DNA of 64,000 nucleotides from contig CAWCGJ010000042.1 in the NCBI GenBank assembly GCA_963795055.1, forward strand, positions 124,001 to 188,000, read 5' to 3'. How positions within the stretch are numbered: the first letter of the stretch is position 1; each line of letters opens with the position of its first letter. The position numbers were made by a program, and so were the translations under genes. This document shows positions 33,514-42,060 of this stretch, one piece after another. The notes beneath the pieces are model-generated. The model worked only from the letters and a program-made list of their open reading frames with translations. It did no database searches and was not told where the DNA came from. This DNA comes from JASHPR01 sp963795055 (lineage in GTDB: Bacteria > Actinomycetota > Actinomycetes > Streptosporangiales > Streptosporangiaceae).

Positions 33514-36258
33514 GTGCCGACGAAGCCGACCCAGGCGCCCGGAGCAGGTCACCGTGACCGGCTGCTCCTGCTGGACGGGCACTCCCTCGCCTACCGGGCG
33601 TTCTTCGCGCTGCCGATCGAGAACTTCGCCACCACGACCGGTCAGCCCACGAACGCGGTGTACGGCTTCACCGCGATGCTCATCAACGTGCTGCGCGACG
33701 AAAAGCCGACCCATATCGCGGTGGCCTTCGACCGCAGCGAGCCGACGTTCCGGCACGAGCAGTGGGTCGAGTACAAGGCGAACCGGCGGGAAACCCCGAC
33801 GGATTTCCGCGGCCAGCTCAGCCTGATCTTCGAGGTGCTGGACGCGCTGGGTATCCGCCGGCTGTCGGTGGCCGGCTATGAGGCCGACGACATCATCGCC
33901 ACGCTCGCCACCGAGGCGACGGCCGACGACATGAGCGTGCTGATCGTCACCGGCGACCGCGACGTGCTGCAGCTGGTCAACGACGACGTGACCGCGCTGA
34001 TGACCCGGCGCGGGATCAGCGAGATGACCCGGTTCACGCCGGAGACGGTCGTGGAGAAGTACGGGCTGACCCCGACCCAGTACCCGGACTACGCAGCGCT
34101 GCGCGGTGACCCGAGCGACAACCTGCCCAGCATTCCCGGGGTCGGCGAGAAGACCGCGGCCAAGTGGGTGGTGGAGTACGGGTCCCTGGCGCAGCTGGTC
34201 GACCGGGTCGACGAGGTCAAGGGCCGGGCCGGGGACAACCTGCGGGAGCACCTGGCCGACGTGCTGCGCAACCGCCAGCTCACCGAGCTGGCCAAGGACG
34301 TGCCCGTCGGGGCGAGCCCGCGGGAGCTCGGCCCCGCCCCGTGGGACCGGGAAAAGATCCACCAGCTCTTTGACACGCTGCAATTCCGCGTCCTGCGAGA
34401 GCGTCTCCAGGAGACTTTCCCCAACGGGATAGCGGGGGCGTCACCCGGCACCGACGCGGCCGCCCCGGCGCGGGGAGAATACGACGTCGAGGTGGACGTG
34501 CTCGGCTCGGAGGACGTGGCGCAGTGGCTGGCCGAGCATGTGAGCGGCGAGGGCCGGACCGGCCTGGCGGTCAGCGGGAGCTGGGGACGCGGCACGGGGG
34601 TGCTTCGCGGCCTGGCGCTGGCCGCTCCCGACGGCGCCCACGCCTACATCGACCCCACCACGCTGACCGAAGACGACGACCGGGCGCTGGCCGAGTGGCT
34701 GGCCGATCCCGGGCAGCCCAAGGCGCTGCACGACGCCAAGGGGCCGATACACGCGATGGCCGCCCGCGGCTGGACGTTCGGCGGCCTCACCAGTGACACC
34801 GCGCTCGCCGCTTATCTGGCGCTGCCCGGCCAGCGCTCGTTCGACCTGGCTGACCTGGCGGTGCGTTACGTAGGCCGGGAACTGACCAGCGGCGAGGAGG
34901 CCGTCGGCCAGCTCACCCTGGACCTGGAGAACGACGACGGCGAGGTCGAAGCGGCGAACGCCCTGGCCCAGCGGGCCCGGGCCACCGCCGAGCTGGCCGA
35001 CGCCCTGGACGCCGACCTGGCGCAGCGCGGCGCGACGCGGCTGCTCCACGAGGTCGAGCTGCCGCTGGTCGGCGTGCTCGCGGAGATGGAGCGGGCCGGG
35101 ATCGCCGCCGACGTGGACCACCTGGCCGGCATGTCGGCCAGCCTGGGCGGCGACGTCAAGGCCGCGGAGCAGGCCGCCTACGCGGTGGTCGGGCACGAGT
35201 TCAACCTCGGCTCGCCCAAGCAGCTGCAGGAGGTCCTGTTCACCGAGCTCGGCCTGCCTAAGACCAAGCGGATCAAGACCGGGTACACCACCGACTCCGA
35301 GGCGCTGACCAGCCTGCTGGCGCAGACCAGCAACCCGATCCTGGCGCACCTGCTCCGGCACCGGGACGTGGCCCGGCTGAAGAGCATCGTGGACTCGCTG
35401 ATCCCGATGGCGAGCGTGGACGGCCGGATCCACACCACCTACAACCAGATGATCGCGGCCACCGGCCGGCTCTCCTCCACCGACCCGAACCTGCAGAACA
35501 TCCCGATCCGGACCGAGGAGGGGCGCCGCATCCGGCTGGCGTTCATCGTCGGCCCGGGATACGAGACCCTGCTGACCGCCGACTACAGCCAGATCGAGCT
35601 GCGCATCATGGCCGACTTGTCGGGGGACCAGGCGCTGGCCGACGCGTTCGGCACGGGTCACGACTTCCACGCCGAGACGGCGTCGCGGGTGTTCGGCCTG
35701 CCGCCGGAAGACATCACGGTCGAGCTGCGCAGCAAGATCAAGGCCATGAACTACGGGCTGGCCTACGGCCTGTCTGACTACGGGCTCTCGCAGCAGCTGC
35801 GGGTCAGCCGGGACGAGGCCCGCGCGTTCATGGACGGCTACTTCGAGGAGTTCGGCGGCGTCCGCGATTACCTGGAGCAGGTGGTCGCGCAGGCCCGCCA
35901 GGACGGCTACACCCAGACCATCCTGGGCCGCCGCCGCTACCTGCCGGACCTAGTGTCCGATAACCGGCAGCGCCGGGAGATGGCCGAGCGGATGGCGCTC
36001 AACGCGCCGATCCAGGGCTCGGCCGCCGACATCATCAAGGTGGCCATGCTGGCCGTGCAGCGGCAGATCCGTGATCAGGGGCTACGGTCCCGGATGCTGC
36101 TCCAGGTCCACGACGAGCTGCTGTTCGAGGTCGCCCCCGGCGAGCTGGACCGGCTCAGGGAACTGGTCCACACGGCCATGTGCGGGGCGTTCCAGCTCAG
36201 CGTGCCGCTCGAGGTGTCAATGGGAACCGGGCGGAGCTGGGCCGATGCCGCTCACTGA
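33514..36258 (+). CDS. polA: DNA polymerase I
   Basis: A 914-residue enzyme for Okazaki-fragment and repair synthesis. It has an N-terminal 5'-nuclease domain (about 12-300, with DGHSLAYRAF and YEADDIIATLA), a middle 3'-5' exonuclease-like domain (about 320-500), and a polymerase domain: motif A DYSQIELR at about 690, fingers KIKAMNYGLAYG at about 742, motif C QVHDELLFE at about 864. In the exonuclease-like domain the Asp-x-Glu of the active site is not found (GLAVSGSWG occurs there), so proofreading is probably lost, as in other actinobacterial PolA. GTG start. Confidence 0.96.
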   Translation: MPTKPTQAPGAGHRDRLLLLDGHSLAYRAFFALPIENFATTTGQPTNAVYGFTAMLINVLRDEKPTHIAVAFDRSEPTFRHEQWVEYKANRRETPTDFRGQLSLIFEVLDALGIRRLSVAGYEADDIIATLATEATADDMSVLIVTGDRDVLQLVNDDVTALMTRRGISEMTRFTPETVVEKYGLTPTQYPDYAALRGDPSDNLPSIPGVGEKTAAKWVVEYGSLAQLVDRVDEVKGRAGDNLREHLADVLRNRQLTELAKDVPVGASPRELGPAPWDREKIHQLFDTLQFRVLRERLQETFPNGIAGASPGTDAAAPARGEYDVEVDVLGSEDVAQWLAEHVSGEGRTGLAVSGSWGRGTGVLRGLALAAPDGAHAYIDPTTLTEDDDRALAEWLADPGQPKALHDAKGPIHAMAARGWTFGGLTSDTALAAYLALPGQRSFDLADLAVRYVGRELTSGEEAVGQLTLDLENDDGEVEAANALAQRARATAELADALDADLAQRGATRLLHEVELPLVGVLAEMERAGIAADVDHLAGMSASLGGDVKAAEQAAYAVVGHEFNLGSPKQLQEVLFTELGLPKTKRIKTGYTTDSEALTSLLAQTSNPILAHLLRHRDVARLKSIVDSLIPMASVDGRIHTTYNQMIAATGRLSSTDPNLQNIPIRTEEGRRIRLAFIVGPGYETLLTADYSQIELRIMADLSGDQALADAFGTGHDFHAETASRVFGLPPEDITVELRSKIKAMNYGLAYGLSDYGLSQQLRVSRDEARAFMDGYFEEFGGVRDYLEQVVAQARQDGYTQTILGRRRYLPDLVSDNRQRREMAERMALNAPIQGSAADIIKVAMLAVQRQIRDQGLRSRMLLQVHDELLFEVAPGELDRLRELVHTAMCGAFQLSVPLEVSMGTGRSWADAAH

Positions 36259-36335
36259 GCCGGCCGGCGGGCCGGCCGCGGGCGTTTCCGGGCGGTAACG
36301 TGACCAGCCCGACCATTTTGCCCGGAGCTTCCAGA

Positions 36336-36365
36336 TTGACCGGCGGGGCCACGCTCTCATATCCT
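36336..36365 (+). promoter_or_regulatory. Probable rpsA promoter
   Basis: TTGACC (36336-36341) and TATCCT (36360-36365) with an 18-base spacer resemble a housekeeping promoter. The 5' leader to the rpsA ATG would be about 175 bases, long enough for regulation. Confidence 0.5.
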
Positions 36366-36391
36366 GATCGCTGCGCTGTGTTTCTTGCAGT

Positions 36392-36487
36392 CCGCCATGG
36401 TCAGGCAGTCGCGGGTCGCCGTCAAGGCAGGTCGCGTCCGGTCATGCTGGCCAGGCAAGTCCAGTCACTCCTGGCCGCCCATGGCGG
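36392..36487 (+). promoter_or_regulatory. Structured rpsA leader
   Basis: Inverted arms CCGCCATGG (36392-36400) and CCATGGCGG (36479-36487) enclose an inner hairpin GGCCAGG (36449-36455)/CCTGGCC (36470-36476). The fold would lie in the rpsA mRNA leader, ending 60 bases before the start codon. Ribosomal protein S1 often represses its own translation in bacteria, so an autoregulatory fold is possible. Confidence 0.4.
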
Positions 36488-36547
36488 ATTGAACTGTGCA
36501 TGGCGTACGTCCACAAATCCCTGTCCGTATCCGGAGTCCACCCACAC

Positions 36548-38035
36548 ATGACGACCAGCAGCACCGAGGCCACCTCGACCCCCAAGGTAGCGGTCAACGA
36601 CATCGGTTCCGAGGAGGCCTTCCTCGCCGCGATCGACGAGACCATCAAGTACTTCAACGACGGCGACATAGTCGAGGGGACAGTCGTCAAGGTCGATCGA
36701 GATGAAGTCCTGCTCGACATCGGCTACAAGACCGAAGGCGTGATCCCGTCCCGCGAGCTGTCGATCAAGCACGACGTCGACCCGCACGAGGTCGTCAAGA
36801 GCGGCGAGCACATCGAGGCCCTGGTCCTGCAGAAGGAGGACAAGGAAGGCCGGCTGATCCTGTCCAAGAAGCGCGCCCAGTACGAGCGCGCCTGGGGCAC
36901 GATCGAGAAGATCAAGGACGAGGACGGCGTCGTCACCGGCACCGTCATCGAGGTCGTCAAGGGCGGCCTGATCCTGGACATCGGCCTGCGCGGATTCCTG
37001 CCCGCCTCCCTGGTCGAGATGCGGCGGGTCCGCGACCTGCAGCCGTACGTCGGCCGGGAGATCGAGGCGAAGATCATCGAGCTGGACAAGAACCGCAACA
37101 ACGTGGTCCTGTCCCGCCGCGCCTGGCTCGAGCAGACGCAGTCCGAGGTGCGCCAGAACTTCCTGAACACGCTGCAGAAGGGCCAGATCCGCCGGGGCAC
37201 CGTGTCCTCGATCGTCAACTTCGGCGCGTTCGTCGACCTGGGCGGCGTGGACGGCCTGGTGCACGTGTCCGAGCTGTCCTGGAAGCACATCGACCACCCC
37301 GGAGAGGTGGTCGAGGTCGGCCAGGAGGTCACCGTCGAGGTGCTCGACGTGGACATGGACCGGGAGCGGGTCTCGCTGTCGCTGAAGTCCACGCAGGAGG
37401 ACCCCTGGCAGCAGTTCGCCCGGACCCACCAGATCGGCCAGGTCGTGCCGGGCCGGGTCACCAAGCTGGTGCCGTTCGGCGCGTTCGTCCGGGTCGAGGA
37501 GGGCATCGAGGGCCTGGTGCACATCTCCGAGCTCGCGGACCGGCACGTGGAGATCCCCGAGCAGGTGGTGCAGGTCGGCGACGAGATCTTCGTCAAGATC
37601 ATCGATATCGACCTGGACCGGCGCCGGATCAGCCTGTCGCTCAAGCAGGCGAACGAGGGCACGATCGGCGAGGCCCTCGGCGAGGACTTCGACCCGACCC
37701 TGTACGGCATGCCCGCGACCTACGACGACCAGGGCAACTACGTCTACCCGGACGGCTTCGACTCCGAGACCCAGGAATGGCTGCCGGGGTACGAGAAGCA
37801 GCGCGAGGAGTGGGAGCAGCAGTACGCCGAGGCGCGGTCCCGGTACGAGGCGCACCAGCAGCAGGTCGCGGAGGCGCGCAAGTCGGATGCGGCCGAGGCG
37901 ACGACCGGCGGGGGCGGCGAGTCCGGCTCCGGGGAGCACGCCGAGCCCGAGCCCGAGCCAGAGGCCACCGGCACGCTGGCCTCGGACGAGGCGCTGGCCG
38001 CGCTGCGGGACAAGCTGTCGGGCGGGCAAAACTAG
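36548..38035 (+). CDS. rpsA: 30S ribosomal protein S1
   Basis: A 495-residue RNA-binding protein with four S1 domains at about 34-104, 119-187, 205-275 and 290-360 (GTVVKVDRDEVLLDIG; GLILDIGLRGFLPASL; GAFVDLGGVDGLVHVSELSW; GAFVRVEEGIEGLVHISEL). This is the short actinobacterial form; the tail is acidic and Glu/Ala/Gly-rich. ATG 36548 was chosen over the upstream ATG 36500 because MTTSSTEAT matches homologue starts. It helps mRNA binding at the 30S subunit. Confidence 0.95.
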   Translation: MTTSSTEATSTPKVAVNDIGSEEAFLAAIDETIKYFNDGDIVEGTVVKVDRDEVLLDIGYKTEGVIPSRELSIKHDVDPHEVVKSGEHIEALVLQKEDKEGRLILSKKRAQYERAWGTIEKIKDEDGVVTGTVIEVVKGGLILDIGLRGFLPASLVEMRRVRDLQPYVGREIEAKIIELDKNRNNVVLSRRAWLEQTQSEVRQNFLNTLQKGQIRRGTVSSIVNFGAFVDLGGVDGLVHVSELSWKHIDHPGEVVEVGQEVTVEVLDVDMDRERVSLSLKSTQEDPWQQFARTHQIGQVVPGRVTKLVPFGAFVRVEEGIEGLVHISELADRHVEIPEQVVQVGDEIFVKIIDIDLDRRRISLSLKQANEGTIGEALGEDFDPTLYGMPATYDDQGNYVYPDGFDSETQEWLPGYEKQREEWEQQYAEARSRYEAHQQQVAEARKSDAAEATTGGGGESGSGEHAEPEPEPEATGTLASDEALAALRDKLSGGQN

Positions 38036-38066
38036 ACACGCTCCGTCGGGCCGTCCATGCCACCGG

Positions 38067-38334
38067 GGCGCTCCGTCGGGGTGCACACCTCCGGGGCGCT
38101 CCGTCGCGGTGCCCATACCTCCGGAGGCGTTCCGTGTCATGGCGTGACCCACTCCTCCGGGGCGCTCCGTCGGCGTACCCACACCTCCGGGGCGCGTCGC
38201 CGCCTCCCCCATACCTTCGGCTAGGCACGCGTTGTCACGGCTTGACCTCCGTCGGCCCGAGGACGCTCCGCCGGCCTACCCATACCTCCGGCTAGGCATT
38301 CGTGGCCGACGGCTTGATCGCCGTCGGCCCGAGG
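38067..38334. repeat. Degenerate ~30-bp tandem repeats downstream of rpsA
   Basis: The 453-base gap between rpsA and coaE has no gene. From about 38067 it contains iterated units of the form GGCGCTCCGTCGG...CACCTCCGG, with exact 30-base copies at 38095-38124, 38161-38190 and 38191-38220. Longer units begin CTAGGCA at 38221 and 38292 and share GACGGCTTGA/CCGTCGGCCCGAGG sequence. No frame is consistently open across it, so it is non-coding. Confidence 0.65.
38304..38329 (+). terminator. Perfect 10-bp stem hairpin at the end of the repeat tract
   Basis: GGCCGACGGC (38304-38313), loop TTGATC, GCCGTCGGCC (38320-38329). It lies between rpsA and coaE and is the best candidate for the rpsA terminator, although 270 bases beyond the stop. 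A weaker, imperfect version occurs one unit upstream. Confidence 0.5.
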
Positions 38335-38396
38335 CGCCTCAGCCATTTGGTGACCGCCGCAACGTTTACGCCTCCGGTATGGATGGGTCGGCTCCG

Positions 38397-38487
38397 CTTG
38401 GGATCTCTTGGCTGCGCCGGGATCACACCGCTCCCCTTGAGATCTCCCGGCTGCCCTTGAGATCCCTCCCTCGCTTTAAGATCGCAG
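38397..38487 (+). repeat. Five GATC-containing ~20-bp units directly before coaE
   Basis: Degenerate units resembling CTTGAGATCTCCCGGCTGCC recur head to tail. Their GATC cores are at 38402, 38421, 38441, 38461 and 38480, spaced 19, 20, 20 and 19 bases, ending immediately at the coaE start. The regular spacing of about two helical turns suggests a multi-site binding region or an expanded repeat; the unit is unrelated to the 30-bp repeats upstream. Confidence 0.6.
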
Positions 38488-38488
38488 T

Positions 38489-39097
38489 GTGCTGAGGGTT
38501 GGGCTTACCGGGGGGATTGGCGCGGGGAAGAGCGAGGTGTCGCGCCGGCTGGCGGCGCAGGGGGCCGTGGTCATCGACGCGGACCTGATCGCCCGGGAGG
38601 TCGTCGAGCCGGGGACCGAGGGCCTGGCTGAGGTGGTCGCGACGTTCGGTCCCGAGGTGCTGACCCCGGACGGGGCGCTGGACCGGGCCCGGCTCGGCGA
38701 CATCGTCTTCGCGGACCCGGAACTTCGCAGCAAGCTCAACGCGATCGTCCATCCGAGGGTGGCGAGGCGGATGGCCGAGCTGGAACGGGCCGCCGGCCCG
38801 GGCGTGATCGTGGTGCACGACGTTCCGCTGATCGCGGAGAACAGCCGGGCCGGCGCCTACGACGTGGTCGTGGTGGTCGACGCGCCGCCGAAGATCCAGG
38901 CCGAGCGGCTGGTCCGCCGGCGCGGCATGACCCGTGAGCAGGCCCGGGCCAGGATGGCGGCGCAGGCCAGCCGGGAGCAGCGGCTGGCCATCGCCGACAT
39001 CGTGATCGACAACTCCGGCTCGCTGGCCGAACTGGACCGCCAGGTCGGCGACCTGTGGGCGCAGCTGCGCCGGCGCGCGGCCGAGTCGGGCCCTTAG
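38489..39097 (+). CDS. coaE: Dephospho-CoA kinase
   Basis: A 202-residue P-loop kinase for the last step of coenzyme A synthesis (3'-phosphorylation of dephospho-CoA). GLTGGIGAGKSEVSRRL is the P-loop, VIDADLIAREVVEPG the substrate Asp region, VVHDVPLIAEN the lid-adjacent strand, and RLVRRRGMTREQARARM the arginine-rich LID. Length is that of the plain enzyme; the C-terminal UPF0157 fusion of some actinobacteria is absent. GTG start. Confidence 0.95.
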   Translation: MLRVGLTGGIGAGKSEVSRRLAAQGAVVIDADLIAREVVEPGTEGLAEVVATFGPEVLTPDGALDRARLGDIVFADPELRSKLNAIVHPRVARRMAELERAAGPGVIVVHDVPLIAENSRAGAYDVVVVVDAPPKIQAERLVRRRGMTREQARARMAAQASREQRLAIADIVIDNSGSLAELDRQVGDLWAQLRRRAAESGP

Positions 39098-39213
39098 CCG
39101 CGTCCGACCTACCGCGGTCCGGGAGCCTTGGTACGGTTCCGTATTGGTATGCGGCATTGGGCGGCGCGGCCGGCAGCTAGAGCTGCCTTCCCCGCCGGGG
39201 CGGGAGTGACGCA

Positions 39214-39549
39214 GTGAGGGGACCTGGTAACGGCGCGGGCCGCGGCGAGCTTCCTGAGATCGTGTTCGCGCCTGCGCGCCCGGACGTGCGATCCGGCCAC
39301 GATGCCGATGTGATCTTCGAGGTCCGCCCGACATCCGACGGCGGCCGGGCCCTTCCGGTCTTCACGGCGGTCGAGCGGCTGGTTTCGGCGCTCGGCCCGC
39401 AGCAGCCCTGGGTCGCGCTCCCGCTGCGGAACATTCAGAAAATCATCGGTAGCGCCGGGGTGGACAGGATCGTGCTGGACCCCGACTCCGAGTCCGGCAC
39501 CTGGCGCTGGCAGGCCAGCGACATCCAAGCCCTGAGACGAGGGCAGTGA
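39214..39549 (+). CDS. SAV_915-like protein of a type VII substrate cassette
   Basis: A 111-residue soluble protein. The core ALPVFTAVERLVSALGPQQPWVALP matches my memory of SAV_915/SseB-like actinobacterial proteins, which often neighbour ESX substrates. GTG start; its stop overlaps the next gene's GTG by 4 bases. First gene of a four-gene cassette between coaE and uvrB. Possible chaperone or immunity partner; function unknown. Confidence 0.55.
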   Translation: MRGPGNGAGRGELPEIVFAPARPDVRSGHDADVIFEVRPTSDGGRALPVFTAVERLVSALGPQQPWVALPLRNIQKIIGSAGVDRIVLDPDSESGTWRWQASDIQALRRGQ

Positions 39550-39875
39550 TGCTGACCGGGGAGGGCGGCGGCAGCGGGTTCCAGGTGGTGATGTCCGACC
39601 TGGCCGACGCGGCGGCCACGTTCCGGTCCGAGGCGGCGACGTTCAAGGCGATCATGCCGCCCGGCGGCCCGCCGTGCCCGGACGGCGGTGACGCGGCGTT
39701 CGACCAGAGCCTTCAGGTCGTGGTCGGGATGATCGGCGCCCTGCATGTGCAGGCCGCCGGGGTCATGGAAGACGACTCCGCCAGGCTGGCGCAGGCGCAC
39801 GCCAACTACGCCCAGAACGAGGAGAGCCTGGCCCGGCTCTGCCAGCAGATCATTGCCCCGGACAAGATCAACTGA
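39546..39875 (+). CDS. Small helical ESX-like protein (DUF6317-like)
   Basis: A 109-residue, mostly helical protein with two long amphipathic stretches around a Pro/Gly turn (MPPGGPPCPDGGD, about residues 39-51), which is the size and helix-turn-helix hairpin layout of WXG100-type proteins. The WXG turn itself is absent. GTG 39546 overlaps the upstream stop, with ATG 39549 next. It could pair with the larger WXG protein encoded 10 bases downstream. Confidence 0.55.
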   Translation: MMLTGEGGGSGFQVVMSDLADAAATFRSEAATFKAIMPPGGPPCPDGGDAAFDQSLQVVVGMIGALHVQAAGVMEDDSARLAQAHANYAQNEESLARLCQQIIAPDKIN

Positions 39876-39885
39876 AGGAACCCCC

Positions 39886-41268
39886 GTGCCCGCCTCCGCT
39901 TCGTTGCCGACGAAGGCCCTAGCGCCCCTGGCGCCGTTCGCACATAACTGGGTGGGCGGCGACATCCACGGCCTGGCCGCGTTCGCCGGGACGCTCTACG
40001 GCTACCTCCCCGGGATCGAGGATGTGGTCACCGCCCTGGACCAGAAGGTGAGCCAGATCGTGGGCGACGCGGGCTGGCAGGGCGCGGCGGCTTCGGCCTT
40101 CACCGCCAACTGGGAGAAGATCTCGGCCGAGGCCAACGCCCTCGGACTGGTGATCATCCAGGCCGGCAGCATCGTGGACCAGCTGGCCGTGGAGCTGTCC
40201 AAGATCGAGAATGCGCTGGAGCAGGCCGCCGATCTGGCCGCGGCCCACGGCGTCCAGATCGGCGGCAACGGCCAGCCGCCCGAGGCCTGCTACGCCAGCC
40301 AGACCCAGGAGGACTGGCGGCTGGGTTACGGCTCGTTCTACCGCCGGTGCCTGGCGGCCGCGCAGAACGCCCGCGTCCAGGCCGCGGGCGCCCTGCAGAA
40401 GGTGTACGGGGCAATGGTCTCGGCCAGGGGCAAGCCGGGCTCATCGTCGGACCTCGGGCCGAAGATCGGCGAGGGCTCGACGCTGGCCGACTACCTGGCT
40501 GACCTGCTGGCTGCGCCCACCGTCTACGCGAACCAGGTCGCCGGCAAGGTGGCCGAGCTCGGGCAGCAGGCCGTCGGGGCCAAGCAGGCATGGCTCGAAG
40601 CCCAGGCGGCCGCGCGGCAGGCCAACGGCCAGTTCGGCGTGATGCCCGATGAGGTCAAGCAGGCGCTGAAAGACGCAAACGCCGAGCTTGCCTCGGAGAG
40701 CGAGATCCTCACCCAGGCGGAGGACGGCGAGAACGCGTTCTCCGAGGTCTTCGGCGCCCGGCTGTCCGACCTCCCGGGCGTGAGCAAGCTGGCCGACGGG
40801 TTCGCGGACGGGAGCATGCTCCGGACGGTGGCCGACCTGCCCGTCGTCGACGTCGTCGCCGGGGGCCTGGTCACCGTGCTCAACGCCCAGCAGGACATCG
40901 CCCATGGCGTGCCGCCCTGGCTGGCCTACCCGCTCGAAACCGGCGACACCGTGGCCAGCATCGCCGCGGGAACGGCGGTCGCCGGGGTGGTCGCCGGCGC
41001 GGTGGCCGGGCTGTCCATCGCGGGCGCGCCCGTGCTCGGCGTGGCGGCCGGCGCCGCGGCCGCCGGGGTGGTCGCCTACGGCGTCGGCGATTACCTTCAT
41101 AACTACATCGAGGACTTCGGCGCCCAGTGGCACCAGCACGGGGTGCTGGGCATCGTCACCGACTTCGGCGCGGCCGGGGTGGGCACCTGGGACGATACGA
41201 AGCAACTCGCTGGGGATATCGGCCATGCGGCCGGTGATGTCTGGCACGGCATCACCTCCCTGTTCTAG
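39886..41268 (+). CDS. WXG-domain putative type VII secretion substrate/effector
   Basis: A 460-residue protein. The N-terminal helical WXG100-type domain (about 20-125) includes the turn GWQGAAASAF (Trp64-Gln-Gly66). A long alpha-helical middle follows (about 140-330). Then comes a glycine/alanine-rich hydrophobic segment (about 345-405, GTAVAGVVAGAVAGLS and GAAAAGVVAYGVGDYL) able to span membranes, and an amphipathic tail ending DVWHGITSLF. GTG start after GAAGGA. This layout fits large ESX-exported proteins with membrane-active ends, but no enzymatic domain is seen. No ESX machinery lies in the window. Confidence 0.65.
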   Translation: MPASASLPTKALAPLAPFAHNWVGGDIHGLAAFAGTLYGYLPGIEDVVTALDQKVSQIVGDAGWQGAAASAFTANWEKISAEANALGLVIIQAGSIVDQLAVELSKIENALEQAADLAAAHGVQIGGNGQPPEACYASQTQEDWRLGYGSFYRRCLAAAQNARVQAAGALQKVYGAMVSARGKPGSSSDLGPKIGEGSTLADYLADLLAAPTVYANQVAGKVAELGQQAVGAKQAWLEAQAAARQANGQFGVMPDEVKQALKDANAELASESEILTQAEDGENAFSEVFGARLSDLPGVSKLADGFADGSMLRTVADLPVVDVVAGGLVTVLNAQQDIAHGVPPWLAYPLETGDTVASIAAGTAVAGVVAGAVAGLSIAGAPVLGVAAGAAAAGVVAYGVGDYLHNYIEDFGAQWHQHGVLGIVTDFGAAGVGTWDDTKQLAGDIGHAAGDVWHGITSLF

Positions 41269-41282
41269 GCCCGGAGGCGCGG

Positions 41283-42044
41283 ATGAGGTTGTTCGACCGC
41301 TCGGCGAGCAAGCTGGCGGCCGGGCCGACGCTGGCGCTGCCCGCAGATCCTGGTCCGGCGCTGTTCGACGAGGCGCGGCGTTACGACCCCGGCGTGCGGT
41401 ACTCGAAGCTGCTCCGCAGGCTGATCTTCAGCAACGGGGTGCTGCTGCTGGGGCCGGTGAAGGTGACACCCGCGGTGGCGCAGGAGGCCGGGCTCCCCGA
41501 GGGAACGGCCGTGGCCTGGCACGCGCTGGCGGCGCTGCAGGGGCACCAGGAGCGCCGCGTTCACGACGCGAAGGCCTTCGACGGCGAGCTGCTGGTACGC
41601 GGCCTGGCGGCGCGGCTGGGCGGGACCACGCACCCCCCGTCGCTGCAGCCGAAGCTCGCGCTGCTCGCGTCGGTGTACAGCGAGCAAGGGCTGCCCACGG
41701 AACAGGTGATCGAGGCACTGCGGCCCTACGGGGGGGACTTCAGGGTCGAGGACCAGAAGCCGGATTCCTACAGCCTCACCGGCGAGAAGACGCATTTCTA
41801 CGTGGCCTACTGGTCGCCGCGGCGGTACCGGGAGAGCGACGCGCCGGCCGCGCTCGGCCCGATGCGCCCGGGCCGGCTGCACCACTGGGACCTGCACGGC
41901 GCCGTGCCCGCCTCGGACGCCCCGCGGGAGCTCGGCCTCAAGGTCGGCGAGGCGGCACTGGCCCTGGCCGACCAGTCGGGCGGGCGCGCGCTCGACATGT
42001 TCGGCTTCCCGATCAGCACCCCCGACGACCTGGTCCCGCGCTGA
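41283..42044 (+). CDS. Uncharacterised cassette protein, candidate partner of the WXG protein
   Basis: A 253-residue soluble protein, ATG 41283 after GGAGG, 14 bases downstream of the WXG protein. It shows no signal peptide or membrane segment. Segments that look conserved-like include RYDPGVRYSKLLRRLIFSN, THFYVAYWSPRRY and a closing ALDMFGFPISTPDD. I do not recognise the family. Its place as last gene after a putative exported effector suggests an immunity or accessory role, which is speculation. Confidence 0.6.
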   Translation: MRLFDRSASKLAAGPTLALPADPGPALFDEARRYDPGVRYSKLLRRLIFSNGVLLLGPVKVTPAVAQEAGLPEGTAVAWHALAALQGHQERRVHDAKAFDGELLVRGLAARLGGTTHPPSLQPKLALLASVYSEQGLPTEQVIEALRPYGGDFRVEDQKPDSYSLTGEKTHFYVAYWSPRRYRESDAPAALGPMRPGRLHHWDLHGAVPASDAPRELGLKVGEAALALADQSGGRALDMFGFPISTPDDLVPR

Positions 42045-42060
42045 CGGCCGGGGCCGCACG

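Noticed and set aside
38036..38488. CRISPR-like array between rpsA and coaE
   Set aside because: Units are directly tandem and degenerate without unique spacers, and no cas genes are nearby.
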